Source of the DNA: Candidatus Enterococcus murrayae
GTDB lineage: Bacteria > Bacillota > Bacilli > Lactobacillales > Enterococcaceae
Length of the DNA stretch: 64,000 nt
Direction of reading: 5' to 3'
NCBI RefSeq assembly: GCF_017315985.1
Contig: NZ_JAFLVR010000020.1
Span: forward strand, 243,707 to 307,706
The first letter of the stretch is position 1. Each line of letters starts with the position of its first letter. Under the pieces are notes generated by a model. It made no database searches, was not told the DNA's origin, and saw only the letters and a program-made list of their open reading frames with translations. The position numbers and the translations under genes were made by a program. Below, piece after piece: positions 1 through 9,006 of this stretch.

Positions 1-35
1 TTAGCAGTCTATTTCTTATATTCAAAGCTGCTGTT

Positions 36-1643
36 TCAATCTACTTCTGTTTCAGAAAGAAAAAGCGCTACCCGCAATTGAAGCGAAAATTCGGGCTCAT
101 TGATGCTGGTATTCAACAGCTCTTCGCATTTTTTGATGCGGTATTTTACTGTGTTGCGATGGATAAATAGGAGTTCAGCTGTTTTTGTTATCTCACATTG
201 CATATCGAGATACGTCATCAAGGTTCTTCTCAATTCCACGTCCTGTTCGGTCTCTGGATAGGCCAAGTTTTTCAAAATCGAAACACAAAAGTACCGCATA
301 TCCTCATTAGAAACATTTTCCGTAATTCGTTTAATCCCCTGTATTTTGTTGTAAGAAACAAACGCGGTTTTATCCTCAGATTCTTCTAAAGCTTGTTTGC
401 TTTCTGCATAGGAGAAGTGAAGAAGATCAATATTATTTACTGGATCGCCAATACCAAATCGTGCGTATACTCCGAACAATTCGAATAATTGTTTATGGAT
501 ATCTTCCAAAATCGGCAGGATTTCCGTTTTTTGTTGAACAATAAAAACCCACTGATTCAACTGTTCGGTCGGAAACAGCATAATACTTTTGTACTTATCT
601 TCCACTCGCAAATATAAGTAATCATAGGTCAGTGCATCCAGCTCTTTCGCGTAAAAGTGCCGTTCTTTTGGAACAAAGGATTCGATGTAGACTACACGAT
701 AATAATTAGAGTTTAGATTAGGAAAATGACGCTTATATTCTAACCAATCGGTGTCTTGAGAAGCTGTCTTTCGATTCAGAAGGTAGGTCAGAAAGCTTCG
801 ACGCTCTGCTCGTTTTTCATTTAACAATGTCTGCTCCTTATAAAGAGCCAATGTTAACACGGTCAAGGATTGCTGAATTGCAAATTGAGAGAAGGGGTAG
901 GGCAGCTCGTCTGGATCAAAAATCACCAGCATATAAGGCAAATAACGGTCTGAACTGAGTGGAAAAATATTGATCAGCATTTTCCCCTGCTCTGAATCTA
1001 CTAAAAGATGTTCGCCGCGTCTTTCTTTTTGGCATTCACGGACCTTATTTAAAAAAGTCGTTTTTTGCGTTTTTAATGCAGCTAGATTGGAATAGGGCAT
1101 ATGAGTGCTGATGATCTCGCCAAATGGATCAATCAGCAGGACCGATTGCTTGATCATAGAACTAAGCTCTTTTACTAATGTATCGACCGAAGCCCCGCGA
1201 ATCATCAAATTGACAAACTTTTGCTGGATCTCTAAAGCAAAAAAGATTTGTTCAGTCTGATCATGCCAGAGAAAGCTAAGCAGCTTATGAGAAATATCTC
1301 CCAATTGTAGACTGACCGGTATTTGTAAAATTGGAAAATTCAATTCATCAGCGACTGCTAACACTCTGGCATCAATTTCAGTTAAGTAGCGTCCAAGCTT
1401 AATCGCTAATCCGGCGGAGGGAACATTTGCGAGAGAACGAACCAAATCACATAACCCATCCGTATCCTCACCAAAGGCCATCGCAGTCGTCACTAGCAAG
1501 GCATTTTTTTGTATGTAATAGGAAATGTCTGGTGTTTCAAAAATTTCGATCGTGTCCAATGGTCGTTCCAGATCAGCATGCTTATTTAGCAAAGATAGCT
1601 CAGAAAAGCGCGGAGTCTGAAGAATTTCTTTTATTGACGTCAT
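36..1643 (-). CDS. PucR-family transcriptional regulator
   Basis: A 535-residue cytoplasmic DNA-binding regulator. Residues about 10-125 resemble the PucR N-terminal sensing domain. The C-terminus (about 475-525) holds the PucR-type helix-turn-helix, with the run AELLFIHRNTVKYRI. The middle resembles the GGDEF-like/CdaR-type region of the family. Family members commonly control purine, allantoin or glycolate use. The gene points away from the glyoxylate operon that starts about 1 kb further on, with an iclR gene between, so it is a candidate activator of that operon (inference). The start is the ATG at 1643, shortly after an AGGAGAA-like ribosome site. The stop lies near the window edge, so nothing is known of its downstream neighbour. 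Confidence 0.85.
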   Translation of the reverse strand: MTSIKEILQTPRFSELSLLNKHADLERPLDTIEIFETPDISYYIQKNALLVTTAMAFGEDTDGLCDLVRSLANVPSAGLAIKLGRYLTEIDARVLAVADELNFPILQIPVSLQLGDISHKLLSFLWHDQTEQIFFALEIQQKFVNLMIRGASVDTLVKELSSMIKQSVLLIDPFGEIISTHMPYSNLAALKTQKTTFLNKVRECQKERRGEHLLVDSEQGKMLINIFPLSSDRYLPYMLVIFDPDELPYPFSQFAIQQSLTVLTLALYKEQTLLNEKRAERRSFLTYLLNRKTASQDTDWLEYKRHFPNLNSNYYRVVYIESFVPKERHFYAKELDALTYDYLYLRVEDKYKSIMLFPTEQLNQWVFIVQQKTEILPILEDIHKQLFELFGVYARFGIGDPVNNIDLLHFSYAESKQALEESEDKTAFVSYNKIQGIKRITENVSNEDMRYFCVSILKNLAYPETEQDVELRRTLMTYLDMQCEITKTAELLFIHRNTVKYRIKKCEELLNTSINEPEFSLQLRVALFLSETEVD

Positions 1644-1694
1644 AGTTTTCTCCTATTGTTTTGATTGGTTTCGTCCGACGATTGACTAAAATAG

Positions 1695-2453
1695 CTATAG
1701 ACAAAAATTTCTGGTCACATTTTTTAAAACTTCAACTGTTTGATTGGTTTTCTCTCGACTAGCACGAATGGCAGGCATAGACACACTAAGCGTAGCAAGG
1801 AGCGTCTGTTGCTGATCCATTAACGGTATCGCAACACATCTCACCCCCAGCTCACATTCCTCATCATCAATAGAAAAGCCTTGTTCCCTAACTTTAAGCA
1901 ACTCCTTTTTCAACGCCTTCTCAGTGACTATCGTTTGATTGGTCAAGGGCACTAATTGGGTCTGAGCTAAATAGTGCTCCAACTCCTCTTCAGACATTTT
2001 GCTCAGATAGAGTTTTCCGGCACCGGTGCAGTATAGGGGGGCGCGTTTTCCGATTTTTTGTGTAACGTTCAACAGATTGTCCTGACTGTCGATCGATTCA
2101 ATATAGACCAGCTCTTGCTTGTCACAAAGCGACAAACAGGTTGCCTCATTTAATTCACTTGAAATTTGCTGCATATACGGCCGAACCAGCGAAACGATAT
2201 CGTGATTGATCGTTGTACTGTTGGTTAGTAGCTTGAATTTTAAGCTCAAGGAGTAATCCGCTGTTTTAGGATTCTGCTGCACGTAGCCCAGAGTCATCAA
2301 AGTATAGAGCAGTCGTGAAGCCGTGGCTTTTGGAATAGTGGTTTGCTTTGAAATATCATTTAACGTCATTGGGCTCTCAGCTGCCGTCATAATTTCAATA
2401 ATCGCAAACACCTTTTGAACAGAGTGATTGATTTTGAGTTGCTTTTCTTCCAT
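1695..2453 (-). CDS. IclR-family transcriptional regulator
   Basis: 252 residues. The N-terminal winged helix-turn-helix (about 10-70) includes TLNDISKQTTIPKATASRLL. The IclR effector-binding domain (about 80-250) follows, with the typical GAGKLYLS and GVRCVAIPLMD segments. The family includes AllR, which binds glyoxylate and represses the allantoin/glyoxylate genes of E. coli. Here the gene is divergent from the glyoxylate carboligase operon and 178 bp from it, so repression of that operon with glyoxylate as inducer is a reasonable inference. An AGAAGGAG ribosome site precedes the ATG. Confidence 0.88.
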   Translation of the reverse strand: MEEKQLKINHSVQKVFAIIEIMTAAESPMTLNDISKQTTIPKATASRLLYTLMTLGYVQQNPKTADYSLSLKFKLLTNSTTINHDIVSLVRPYMQQISSELNEATCLSLCDKQELVYIESIDSQDNLLNVTQKIGKRAPLYCTGAGKLYLSKMSEEELEHYLAQTQLVPLTNQTIVTEKALKKELLKVREQGFSIDDEECELGVRCVAIPLMDQQQTLLATLSVSMPAIRASREKTNQTVEVLKNVTRNFCL

Positions 2454-2544
2454 GTTAGAAGCTCCTTCTAAATTTTATTAAGAGGTATCTTTTGTCCATT
2501 CTGAACAAATCGATTTTTCGAGTGACAAAAATACACCGTTTACA

Positions 2545-2573
2545 TTGTCCGCCTATTGCTCACATGGTAACAT
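2545..2573 (+). promoter_or_regulatory. Probable promoter of the glyoxylate operon
   Basis: TTGTCC at 2545-2550 and TAACAT at 2568-2573 are separated by 17 bp. Downstream, the heptamer AGTGAAA occurs at 2581-2587 and again at 2601-2607, 20 bp apart (two helical turns), just before the ribosome site of the first gene. This spacing suits an operator for the divergent IclR regulator, but that is inference. Confidence 0.5.
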
Positions 2574-2631
2574 GCAATAAAGTGAAACGCAATATCACAT
2601 AGTGAAATACACACAGGAAGAAGGAATGAAT

Positions 2632-4302
2632 ATGAAAGCAGCAGATGCGATCGTTCAGATTATGGTAAAGGAAGGAATCACCGATGCATTTGGTATCCCC
2701 GGAGCAGGGATCAATCCCGTCTACAAATATCTAGAGGAGGCGCCCATCGAACACTTTTGCATGCGCCATGAGGAGGCCTGCATGCATGCGGCAGATGGCT
2801 ATTATCGTGCTTCTCACAAAATCAGTGCCGCACTTTGTACGTCAGGTCCTGGAGCAACCAACTTTGTCACTGGCTTGTACACTGCTCATATTGATTCTAT
2901 TCCAGTATTAGCAATCACAGGACAAGCCAATAGCTGGCAAATGAAACAGGATGCCTTCCAATGTGTGGATATGGAGAGCATCGCTAAAACGGTTTGTAAG
3001 AAAGTTTTCTGTGTGATGGACGCGGAAAAAATCCCTGAGATTATGCAGGAAGCCTTCTATCTGATGCGCAATGGCAAGCCAGGACCCGTTTTACTGGATC
3101 TGCCTTTAGATATCCAGCAGGCAGAAATCGACTTTGACATCAACAGCTACCAACCGGCAAAAAAAGAGTGTATTAAACCAGAAACCGCTGATATTCAAAA
3201 GGCCGTAGATATGATCCAAAAAGCCCAAGCTCCGATCATCATTATGGGCGGCGGCGTGATCCTATCCCACGCAGAGAAAGAATTGATCGAATTTGCGGAG
3301 TTATTGGAAATTCCCGTAATCACTACTTATATGGCTAAGGGCGGATTGCCTGAGGAACATCCGTTAAATGCAGGTCATGCCGGTATTCAAGTAGGACAGC
3401 CGATCGGCAATAAATATTTCTTAGATTCTGACTTAGTGGTAGGTATCGGCAATCGCTTTACTGACCGCCACACTGGTAATTTGGCTGTGTACCGTGAAGG
3501 TCGCCAATTTATCCATATTGATATTGAACAAGGTCAGATTGGAAAAGTGTTTGACCCTGAATTAGGAATTGTCTCTGATGCCAAAGAAGCATTAACTGCT
3601 TTGATCGCGGAGGCAAAAGCCCGGGAGATACAACCAATCAATCCTCAAAGAGCTGCAGACCTGCCAGCAGTCAGAAATGAATTAGCTCGTAAAACAGACT
3701 TTGACAGCAGCCCAATGATGCCGCATCGAGTGTTCCACGAGATGAATGCTGCCTTTGATGACGCTACGATGTTTACTGCCGGCTGCGGCATTACTCAAAT
3801 CTGGAGCGGACAATTACAAAAAATCAATCGTTCCCGCCGCTACCTGCCATCAGGCGGAGCTGGCACGTTAGGATATGAAGTCCCAGCAGCTTTTGGAGCG
3901 AAGGTTGCCGATCCACAAGCACAATCAGTGACTGTTTTAGGTGATTTCGGCTTTACTTTCATGGGGGAAGAAATTGCCGTAGCAGCCGCTTTTAAGAAGC
4001 CGATCATCGTAATCATCGTCAACAACGCATATCTCGGCTTAATTCGTCAAAATCAAAAGGGTGCTTACGGCTTTGAATATGCTGTAGACATGCCGTATAA
4101 CCAAGACGGCACGATGGATTATGTGAAGGTCGCTGAAGGCTTTGGTTGTGTTGGCGAACGCGTATTTACACCTGATGAACTAAAGGGCGCGATTCAGCGG
4201 GCGAAGGCTTCTGGTAAAACATACGTCATCGACGCGATTTGTAAGCCTGAGCAATTGTGTGATATGGGAAATGCTTTGGATAATGTAAAATCATTTGTTT
4301 AA
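2632..4302 (+). CDS. gcl: Glyoxylate carboligase (tartronate-semialdehyde synthase)
   Basis: A thiamine-diphosphate enzyme that joins two glyoxylate into tartronate semialdehyde and CO2. 556 residues from the ATG at 2632, chosen because AGGAAGAAGG lies 8 bases upstream; a longer GTG-started frame exists but has no ribosome site. E. coli Gcl has 593 residues. N-terminal PYR domain (about 1-170), central domain (190-320), C-terminal PP domain (370-540) with the GDFGF and NNAYLGLIRQ segments. GIGNRF plus RHTG and a C-terminal LDNV match Gcl rather than acetolactate synthase. Odd point: residue 47 is Glu (MRHEEA), where E. coli Gcl has its hallmark valine. First gene of a five-gene operon. Confidence 0.88.
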   Translation: MKAADAIVQIMVKEGITDAFGIPGAGINPVYKYLEEAPIEHFCMRHEEACMHAADGYYRASHKISAALCTSGPGATNFVTGLYTAHIDSIPVLAITGQANSWQMKQDAFQCVDMESIAKTVCKKVFCVMDAEKIPEIMQEAFYLMRNGKPGPVLLDLPLDIQQAEIDFDINSYQPAKKECIKPETADIQKAVDMIQKAQAPIIIMGGGVILSHAEKELIEFAELLEIPVITTYMAKGGLPEEHPLNAGHAGIQVGQPIGNKYFLDSDLVVGIGNRFTDRHTGNLAVYREGRQFIHIDIEQGQIGKVFDPELGIVSDAKEALTALIAEAKAREIQPINPQRAADLPAVRNELARKTDFDSSPMMPHRVFHEMNAAFDDATMFTAGCGITQIWSGQLQKINRSRRYLPSGGAGTLGYEVPAAFGAKVADPQAQSVTVLGDFGFTFMGEEIAVAAAFKKPIIVIIVNNAYLGLIRQNQKGAYGFEYAVDMPYNQDGTMDYVKVAEGFGCVGERVFTPDELKGAIQRAKASGKTYVIDAICKPEQLCDMGNALDNVKSFV

Positions 4303-4349
4303 TTTGCCCTCATCTACAAGAAAACAACAAAGAAAGCGAGTGAAGAAGA

Positions 4350-5252
4350 ATGAGAGAAAGCATTCATAAATATTTTGATATGGGACTGATTCAATGGATG
4401 AGCTATCCGCCGCAAAAGTACCCGTTGTTAGATACACTAACGAAGGTAGCCAGTGACCCGTATTTTAATGCGATCGAAATGACCCAGGTAAAAGAAGACA
4501 AGGAACGTGAAAATGCGCGGGATATTTTGGCGCAAAGTCATATGCGCGTGTGTTATGGCGCGCAGCCGCGCTTGCTGGGTCCGGGCTTGAATCCAAATGC
4601 GATCGATGAAGCGGAGCGGCTGAAGGCTGAAGAAACGTTGTTAGAAGCGATCGATGAAGCGGAATACTTAGGCGCAAAAGGAATCGCCTTCCTTTCTGGA
4701 AAGTGGGAGCCTGCGACAAAAGAAGAAGCCTATCAACAATTACTGAAGACCACACGTAATCTTTGCGACTATGCCACGAAAAAGGACATGATGATCGAGC
4801 TGGAGATCTTCGACTATGATATGGATAAGTGTTCATTGATTGGACCAGCACCGTTAGCAGCACAATTTGCGGCAGATATTTGCTTGACCCATAATAATTT
4901 TGGGTTGATCGTGGATTTATCCCACTTCCCAACGACTTATGAAACAAGCAAATTTGTGATTCAGTGTACGAAGCCCTACATCACCCATTTGCACATTGGC
5001 AACAATGTCGTCAAAGAGGGCTGCGAGGCTTATGGTGATCTGCATCCACGCTTTGGCTACCCAAACAGCGCAAATGATGTGCCAGAATTACTAGACTTCT
5101 TCCAAGTATTGAAGGACGAAGGCTTCTTAGATGCGAAGGCGCCGATGGTTCTGTCCTTTGAAGTCCAGCCAAGACCAGACGAGGATGGGGATATTATTGT
5201 TGCTAACACGAAGCGGGTCATCGAGCGGGCTTGGGCATTACTAGAAGAGTAG
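4350..5252 (+). CDS. Hydroxypyruvate isomerase-like TIM-barrel protein
   Basis: 300 residues, xylose-isomerase-like TIM barrel of the AP endonuclease 2 superfamily. Candidate metal ligands are visible as Glu in IELEIFDYD, Asp and His in IVDLSHFP, His in ITHLHIGN and Glu in LSFEVQPR. The position between glyoxylate carboligase and a hydroxyacid dehydrogenase suggests that it interconverts tartronate semialdehyde and hydroxypyruvate, as Hyi does. It is clearly longer than E. coli Hyi (258 residues) and only distantly like it, so the substrate is inferred from context. AAGAAAGCGAGTG precedes the ATG. Confidence 0.65.
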   Translation: MRESIHKYFDMGLIQWMSYPPQKYPLLDTLTKVASDPYFNAIEMTQVKEDKERENARDILAQSHMRVCYGAQPRLLGPGLNPNAIDEAERLKAEETLLEAIDEAEYLGAKGIAFLSGKWEPATKEEAYQQLLKTTRNLCDYATKKDMMIELEIFDYDMDKCSLIGPAPLAAQFAADICLTHNNFGLIVDLSHFPTTYETSKFVIQCTKPYITHLHIGNNVVKEGCEAYGDLHPRFGYPNSANDVPELLDFFQVLKDEGFLDAKAPMVLSFEVQPRPDEDGDIIVANTKRVIERAWALLEE

Positions 5253-5271
5253 AGAGAAAGGGAAGGTTCTT

Positions 5272-6225
5272 ATGAAAATTGTTGTATTAGACGGCTATAC
5301 AGAAAATCCGGGAGATTTGAGCTGGGAGGCACTGGGCCGCTTAGGAGAGTTGACCGTTTATGATCGCACCCCTCAAGAGCAAGTTCTTGAGCGAATCGGG
5401 GATGCGGAGATTGTTTTAGTCAATAAAGTTCAAATGACCAAAGAAATCATTGAACAAGCAGCAAGCGTTAAATATATCGGTGTCTTAGCAACTGGCTACA
5501 ATGTTGTGGATGTGGATACTGCTAAAGCGAAAGGAATCACCGTGACAAATATTCCGACATACGGAACAGACGGTGTCGCTCAATATGCGATCGCCTTGCT
5601 TTTGGAACTGTGTCACCGCATCGGTGATCATTCCAATACGGTTCACGCTGGAGATTGGACCAATAATGCCGATTGGTGTTATTGGAACTCGCCGCAAATG
5701 GAATTAGCGGGGAAAACCATTGGGATCATCGGTTATGGCCGAATTGGACAAAAAGTAGGCACGATCGCCCAGGCGCTTGGCATGAATGTTCTCGCTAATG
5801 ATCGAGGGAAAACTCAGAAGACGTTGACGGAAGCAAAAATGGTGGAGCTGGATCAATTATTTAAGGAATCAGACGTGATTTCCCTGCATTGTCCATTATT
5901 CCCGGAAACAGAAGGTCTGATCAACCAAGAAAATATCGCCAAGATGAAGGATGGTGTCTACATCATCAATGATTCTCGCGGTCAATTGATCAATGAAGCG
6001 GATTTACGCGATGCGTTGAACAGCGGAAAAGTTGGCGGTGCTGCCGTCGATGTCGTTTCTACTGAACCAATTAAGAAGGACAATCCGTTGCTGCAGGCTA
6101 AAAACATCATCATCACGCCTCATATGGCCTGGGCATCTCGTGAAGCACGCGCTCGTCTGATGGCTATTGCTGTAGAAAACGTTGAAAAATTTCAACAAGG
6201 GACACCCGTAAATGTTGTTAACTAG
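5272..6225 (+). CDS. D-2-hydroxyacid dehydrogenase, probable glycerate dehydrogenase/hydroxypyruvate reductase
   Basis: 317 residues. Rossmann NAD(P)-binding motif GIIGYGRIGQKVG around residues 150-160. The catalytic Arg (NDSRGQLIN), Glu (VVSTEP) and His (TPHMAWAS) of the family are all present. In this operon it would reduce hydroxypyruvate to D-glycerate. No classical tartronate semialdehyde reductase (GlxR/GarR type) is seen in the window, so the route probably runs through the isomerase and hydroxypyruvate. It lies 19 bp after the isomerase-like gene, with a GGGAAGG ribosome site. Confidence 0.82.
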   Translation: MKIVVLDGYTENPGDLSWEALGRLGELTVYDRTPQEQVLERIGDAEIVLVNKVQMTKEIIEQAASVKYIGVLATGYNVVDVDTAKAKGITVTNIPTYGTDGVAQYAIALLLELCHRIGDHSNTVHAGDWTNNADWCYWNSPQMELAGKTIGIIGYGRIGQKVGTIAQALGMNVLANDRGKTQKTLTEAKMVELDQLFKESDVISLHCPLFPETEGLINQENIAKMKDGVYIINDSRGQLINEADLRDALNSGKVGGAAVDVVSTEPIKKDNPLLQAKNIIITPHMAWASREARARLMAIAVENVEKFQQGTPVNVVN

Positions 6226-6248
6226 ACGATAACGAAAGGAGCATCGTT

Positions 6249-7391
6249 ATGAAAATAGTAATCGCGATGGACTCCTTCAAAGGCAGCGCCAGCTCATTGG
6301 AAGCTGGTACTGCCGTAAAAAAAGGAATCCAGCTGGGAATGAGGCACTCTCAGGCTATCGAGATTTTACCCGTAGCCGATGGTGGAGAAGGAACGGTCGA
6401 GGCATTCATCACCGGTACTTCAGGCTCCATCGAAACAGCAGAAGTCACTGGACCATTCGAAAAAAAAGTGAATGCGCGATATGGGCTATTAAACAATCTA
6501 GCAATCCTCGAAGTTGCGGAAACCTCAGGAATCACTTTAGTCAAAAAAGCAGACTTAGATCCTTGGCAGGCCACCAGCTATGGCTTGGGAGAGCTGCTGA
6601 GAAAGCTGATCAAAACAGGTCATAGACACTTTTTAATTGGTTTAGGCGGCAGTGCTACAAATGATGGCGGTCTGGGAATGCTGCAGGCACTAGGGTATCG
6701 CTTCTTAAAGAAAAATGGCGAGGCGATTCCTCGAAGCGTTTGTGAAATAGAACACATTGAGAGCGTTGATGATTCTCTGGTACCAAAGGAATTGGCGGAT
6801 TGTCATTTTACTATCGCTAGTGACGTGACGAATCCCTTGTGGGGAAAGCATGGTGCTACAGCCGTCTATGGTCCTCAAAAAGGAGTCAGATCAGCGGATA
6901 TAGCAAAATTTGATGCTTTGCTGCAGCACTTTTCTGCTATTACGAAGGAATATTTGAAACAGGAATTTTCTCAAATCGCCGGTGCTGGCGCAGCAGGCGG
7001 ACTGGGTTTTGCGATTCTGGCTTATTTAAACGGGAAGATTACGCCAGGCTTCCAGCTATTGGCCAAGGAAAAACACTTTGAAGAGAAGATCGAGGCCTGC
7101 GATCTCGTGATAACAGGGGAAGGTCGGCTTGATGCGCAATCGGTTATGGGAAAGGTCCCATCCTCCTTGGCGAAGATCACTCAAAAGTACAACAAACCAT
7201 TAATCGTGATTGCAGGCAGTACATCTGATGATGCCTATCAATGCAACGACCATGGGATCGATGCTTTCTTTTCGATCATTCATCGTATTGGAACAGAAGA
7301 GGAGCTTTTACAGCCTGCCGTCACAACTGAGAGTATCCAACAAACAGCAGAACAATTATTTCGTTTTTATCAAACAATGAAGGCGCTTTAA
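6249..7391 (+). CDS. Glycerate kinase (GarK/GlxK family)
   Basis: 380 residues, the usual length for glycerate kinase family 1. Recognisable segments are MDSFKGSASS at the N-terminus, PVADGGEGTVEA, LGGSATNDGGLGM, SDVTNPLWG, GAGAAGGLGF and VITGEGRLDAQS. It phosphorylates D-glycerate, to 2-phosphoglycerate in characterised GarK/GlxK proteins, and so delivers the carbon of glyoxylate to lower glycolysis. Fourth gene of the operon, 23 bp after the dehydrogenase, with a GAAAGGAGC ribosome site. Confidence 0.9.
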   Translation: MKIVIAMDSFKGSASSLEAGTAVKKGIQLGMRHSQAIEILPVADGGEGTVEAFITGTSGSIETAEVTGPFEKKVNARYGLLNNLAILEVAETSGITLVKKADLDPWQATSYGLGELLRKLIKTGHRHFLIGLGGSATNDGGLGMLQALGYRFLKKNGEAIPRSVCEIEHIESVDDSLVPKELADCHFTIASDVTNPLWGKHGATAVYGPQKGVRSADIAKFDALLQHFSAITKEYLKQEFSQIAGAGAAGGLGFAILAYLNGKITPGFQLLAKEKHFEEKIEACDLVITGEGRLDAQSVMGKVPSSLAKITQKYNKPLIVIAGSTSDDAYQCNDHGIDAFFSIIHRIGTEEELLQPAVTTESIQQTAEQLFRFYQTMKAL

Positions 7392-7406
7392 GGAAGGATG
7401 AGTAGT

Positions 7407-7766
7407 ATGTCAAAATCAAAAATTGAAGAAAGACTGTTTAAAATAGCTGAAGTCGCTTGTTTTGATCCAGCAGAGGGAAAGAAAAGCTTCTTTTACGAAA
7501 CCGAAAAAACAGCTGGTGCTCTATGGTGTTTAGAGCCGGGTCAAACTGTTTTTAATCACTCTCATACGACATCTGACGATCTGTGGATCTGTGTTCAAGG
7601 AACAGGAACCTTTTATCCAGGCTTTGGGGAAGAAATCGAAATTACGAAAGGCGACCTGATTATTTCACGCCCAGGAGAACAGCATGGTATGAAAAATACC
7701 GGAGACGAACGCTTCATTTTTGTAGGAGTCGCAGGACCGCATCCAATGGATTTGATTACCCACTAA
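7407..7766 (+). CDS. Small cupin-domain protein
   Basis: 119 residues; the ATG at 7407 is preferred because AAGGAAGG directly abuts the in-frame ATG at 7398. A single cupin barrel with metal-ligand motif 1 (FNHSHTTSDDLWI ... GTGTFYPG) and motif 2 (GDLIISRPGEQHGM). Last gene of the glyoxylate operon. Single-domain cupins of this kind can be isomerases, dioxygenase-like enzymes or ligand sensors. A role in handling an unstable intermediate such as tartronate semialdehyde or hydroxypyruvate is possible but not shown by the sequence. Confidence 0.75.
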   Translation: MSKSKIEERLFKIAEVACFDPAEGKKSFFYETEKTAGALWCLEPGQTVFNHSHTTSDDLWICVQGTGTFYPGFGEEIEITKGDLIISRPGEQHGMKNTGDERFIFVGVAGPHPMDLITH

Positions 7767-7815
7767 TAAAAATAAGGAGGACACTCTCGTTTAGAATGTC
7801 CTCCTTATTTTTATG
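7767..7815. terminator. Bidirectional intrinsic terminator
   Basis: Arms 7771-7787 and 7792-7809 form a stem of about 17 bp with one mismatch (AATAAGGAGGACA on one side), with A and T runs outside, between the converging cupin and recombinase genes. It can serve both strands and reaches to the recombinase stop codon. Confidence 0.85.
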
Positions 7816-8953
7816 TCCACAAATCATCAATGACGGAACGTTTTTCCTTTTTGACAATGTGAGTATAAATCTCTGTTGCCGAGGTACCGCGCTGTCCTAG
7901 AATCTCACTGACAGTTTTCAGATTTTTGGTCTTTCTAAAAGCCATCGTGCCTACACTGTGCCGCAGCTTGTGTGGTGTTGTCCGTTTGCCGAAAGCAGTG
8001 GAGTACTTGTCGATCATCTTTTCGATCGAACCGCCTTCCATTCGTTTAGCCATATTCTTGTGTTTAGTCAAAAACAGCGCCGCTACAGAGTCATCTGCAT
8101 TATAGAGAATCTTCCGCTGATCGATATACTCCTGGATGTAATCAATAAAGATAGGAGAGATCATCGCATGATCCATTGTGTCGCCTTTACGTTGAACCTG
8201 AATGTACAATCCTTCATAATTAAGGTCACTAACGTTCGTATTGACTAGTTCAGATAAACGAATGCCCGATCCAAGGAACAACGCTAAGATAGCCGTATCT
8301 CTGATTCGATTTTTTTCATAGGCTGTTTTGGCCTGGCGTGAGGTTACATTATTCCCGTAGCCCTCATAAACAAATTCAACAAAATCAATCGCATCTGAAT
8401 CTAAATACAGCATCTTTTCAATTTTGTCTTTTCTTACCGCATCGGAAGCATCGACACCGCCATTTTCAATATTGACCATGATATTTCTTCGAAGCATGGG
8501 ACGAATGATATATTCGCCTGTCTGTTCGTCAAATTCCTCAACCTCTTCATTTGCTAAATACTTAAAGAGGGAACGAAGAGCAGTGATGCTTCGTTGAACC
8601 GTTACTTTTAGTCGATGCGTATTTCTTTCGCTCAAGGGGGATTGAGAAAGCTCATTTTCTAGTTTGCCTTCAAAGGTTCGTTTTGGTGATTGATTCAAAA
8701 AGGACTTATATAAAACGATTTTATCTTTATTCAGCCGTTCAAAATCTTCCAAGCAGATCTCTGAAATAGCATTCACAGAAATGATTCTTTCAGAAGTGAG
8801 CCAGGTAAGAAATCGGCGATATTCTTTTGAGTACTCGTATAAAGTATTAGTCGAACGGGGGATGGCTTCTAAATACAACAGATATTTTTGGATGAAGTCT
8901 GGCAATTTTTCAAATTCTTTTTCATAACGTTCTCTTAGTAATTCTCGACTCAT
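7811..8953 (-). CDS. XerS-like tyrosine recombinase
   Basis: 380 residues from the ATG at 8953 (AAAGGA upstream). N-terminal SAM-like core-binding domain (about 15-135) and C-terminal catalytic domain (175-375). The layout and LLSxLFKYL/LGSGIRLSE segments match the single-protein XerS recombinases of streptococci and lactococci, which resolve chromosome dimers at dif. Catalytic residues seen are Arg232, Lys256, His328, Arg331 and Tyr363 (EIYTHI). The usual histidine of the LGH motif is Gln354 (ILGQRG). That substitution, plus the operator-like promoter, leaves open that it is a paralogue with another job, such as an integrase. No dif-like site of the known streptococcal type was recognised next to it. 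Confidence 0.75.
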   Translation of the reverse strand: MSRELLRERYEKEFEKLPDFIQKYLLYLEAIPRSTNTLYEYSKEYRRFLTWLTSERIISVNAISEICLEDFERLNKDKIVLYKSFLNQSPKRTFEGKLENELSQSPLSERNTHRLKVTVQRSITALRSLFKYLANEEVEEFDEQTGEYIIRPMLRRNIMVNIENGGVDASDAVRKDKIEKMLYLDSDAIDFVEFVYEGYGNNVTSRQAKTAYEKNRIRDTAILALFLGSGIRLSELVNTNVSDLNYEGLYIQVQRKGDTMDHAMISPIFIDYIQEYIDQRKILYNADDSVAALFLTKHKNMAKRMEGGSIEKMIDKYSTAFGKRTTPHKLRHSVGTMAFRKTKNLKTVSEILGQRGTSATEIYTHIVKKEKRSVIDDLWT

Positions 8954-9006
8954 ACGATTCAGTCCTTTCATTAATTGATGGGAGAGGGGGATGATCCTCT
9001 AAATCT

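Noticed and set aside
4465-4947. 160-residue antisense frame within the isomerase-like gene
   Set aside because: Shadow of a well-supported gene, with basic low-complexity composition and no ribosome site.
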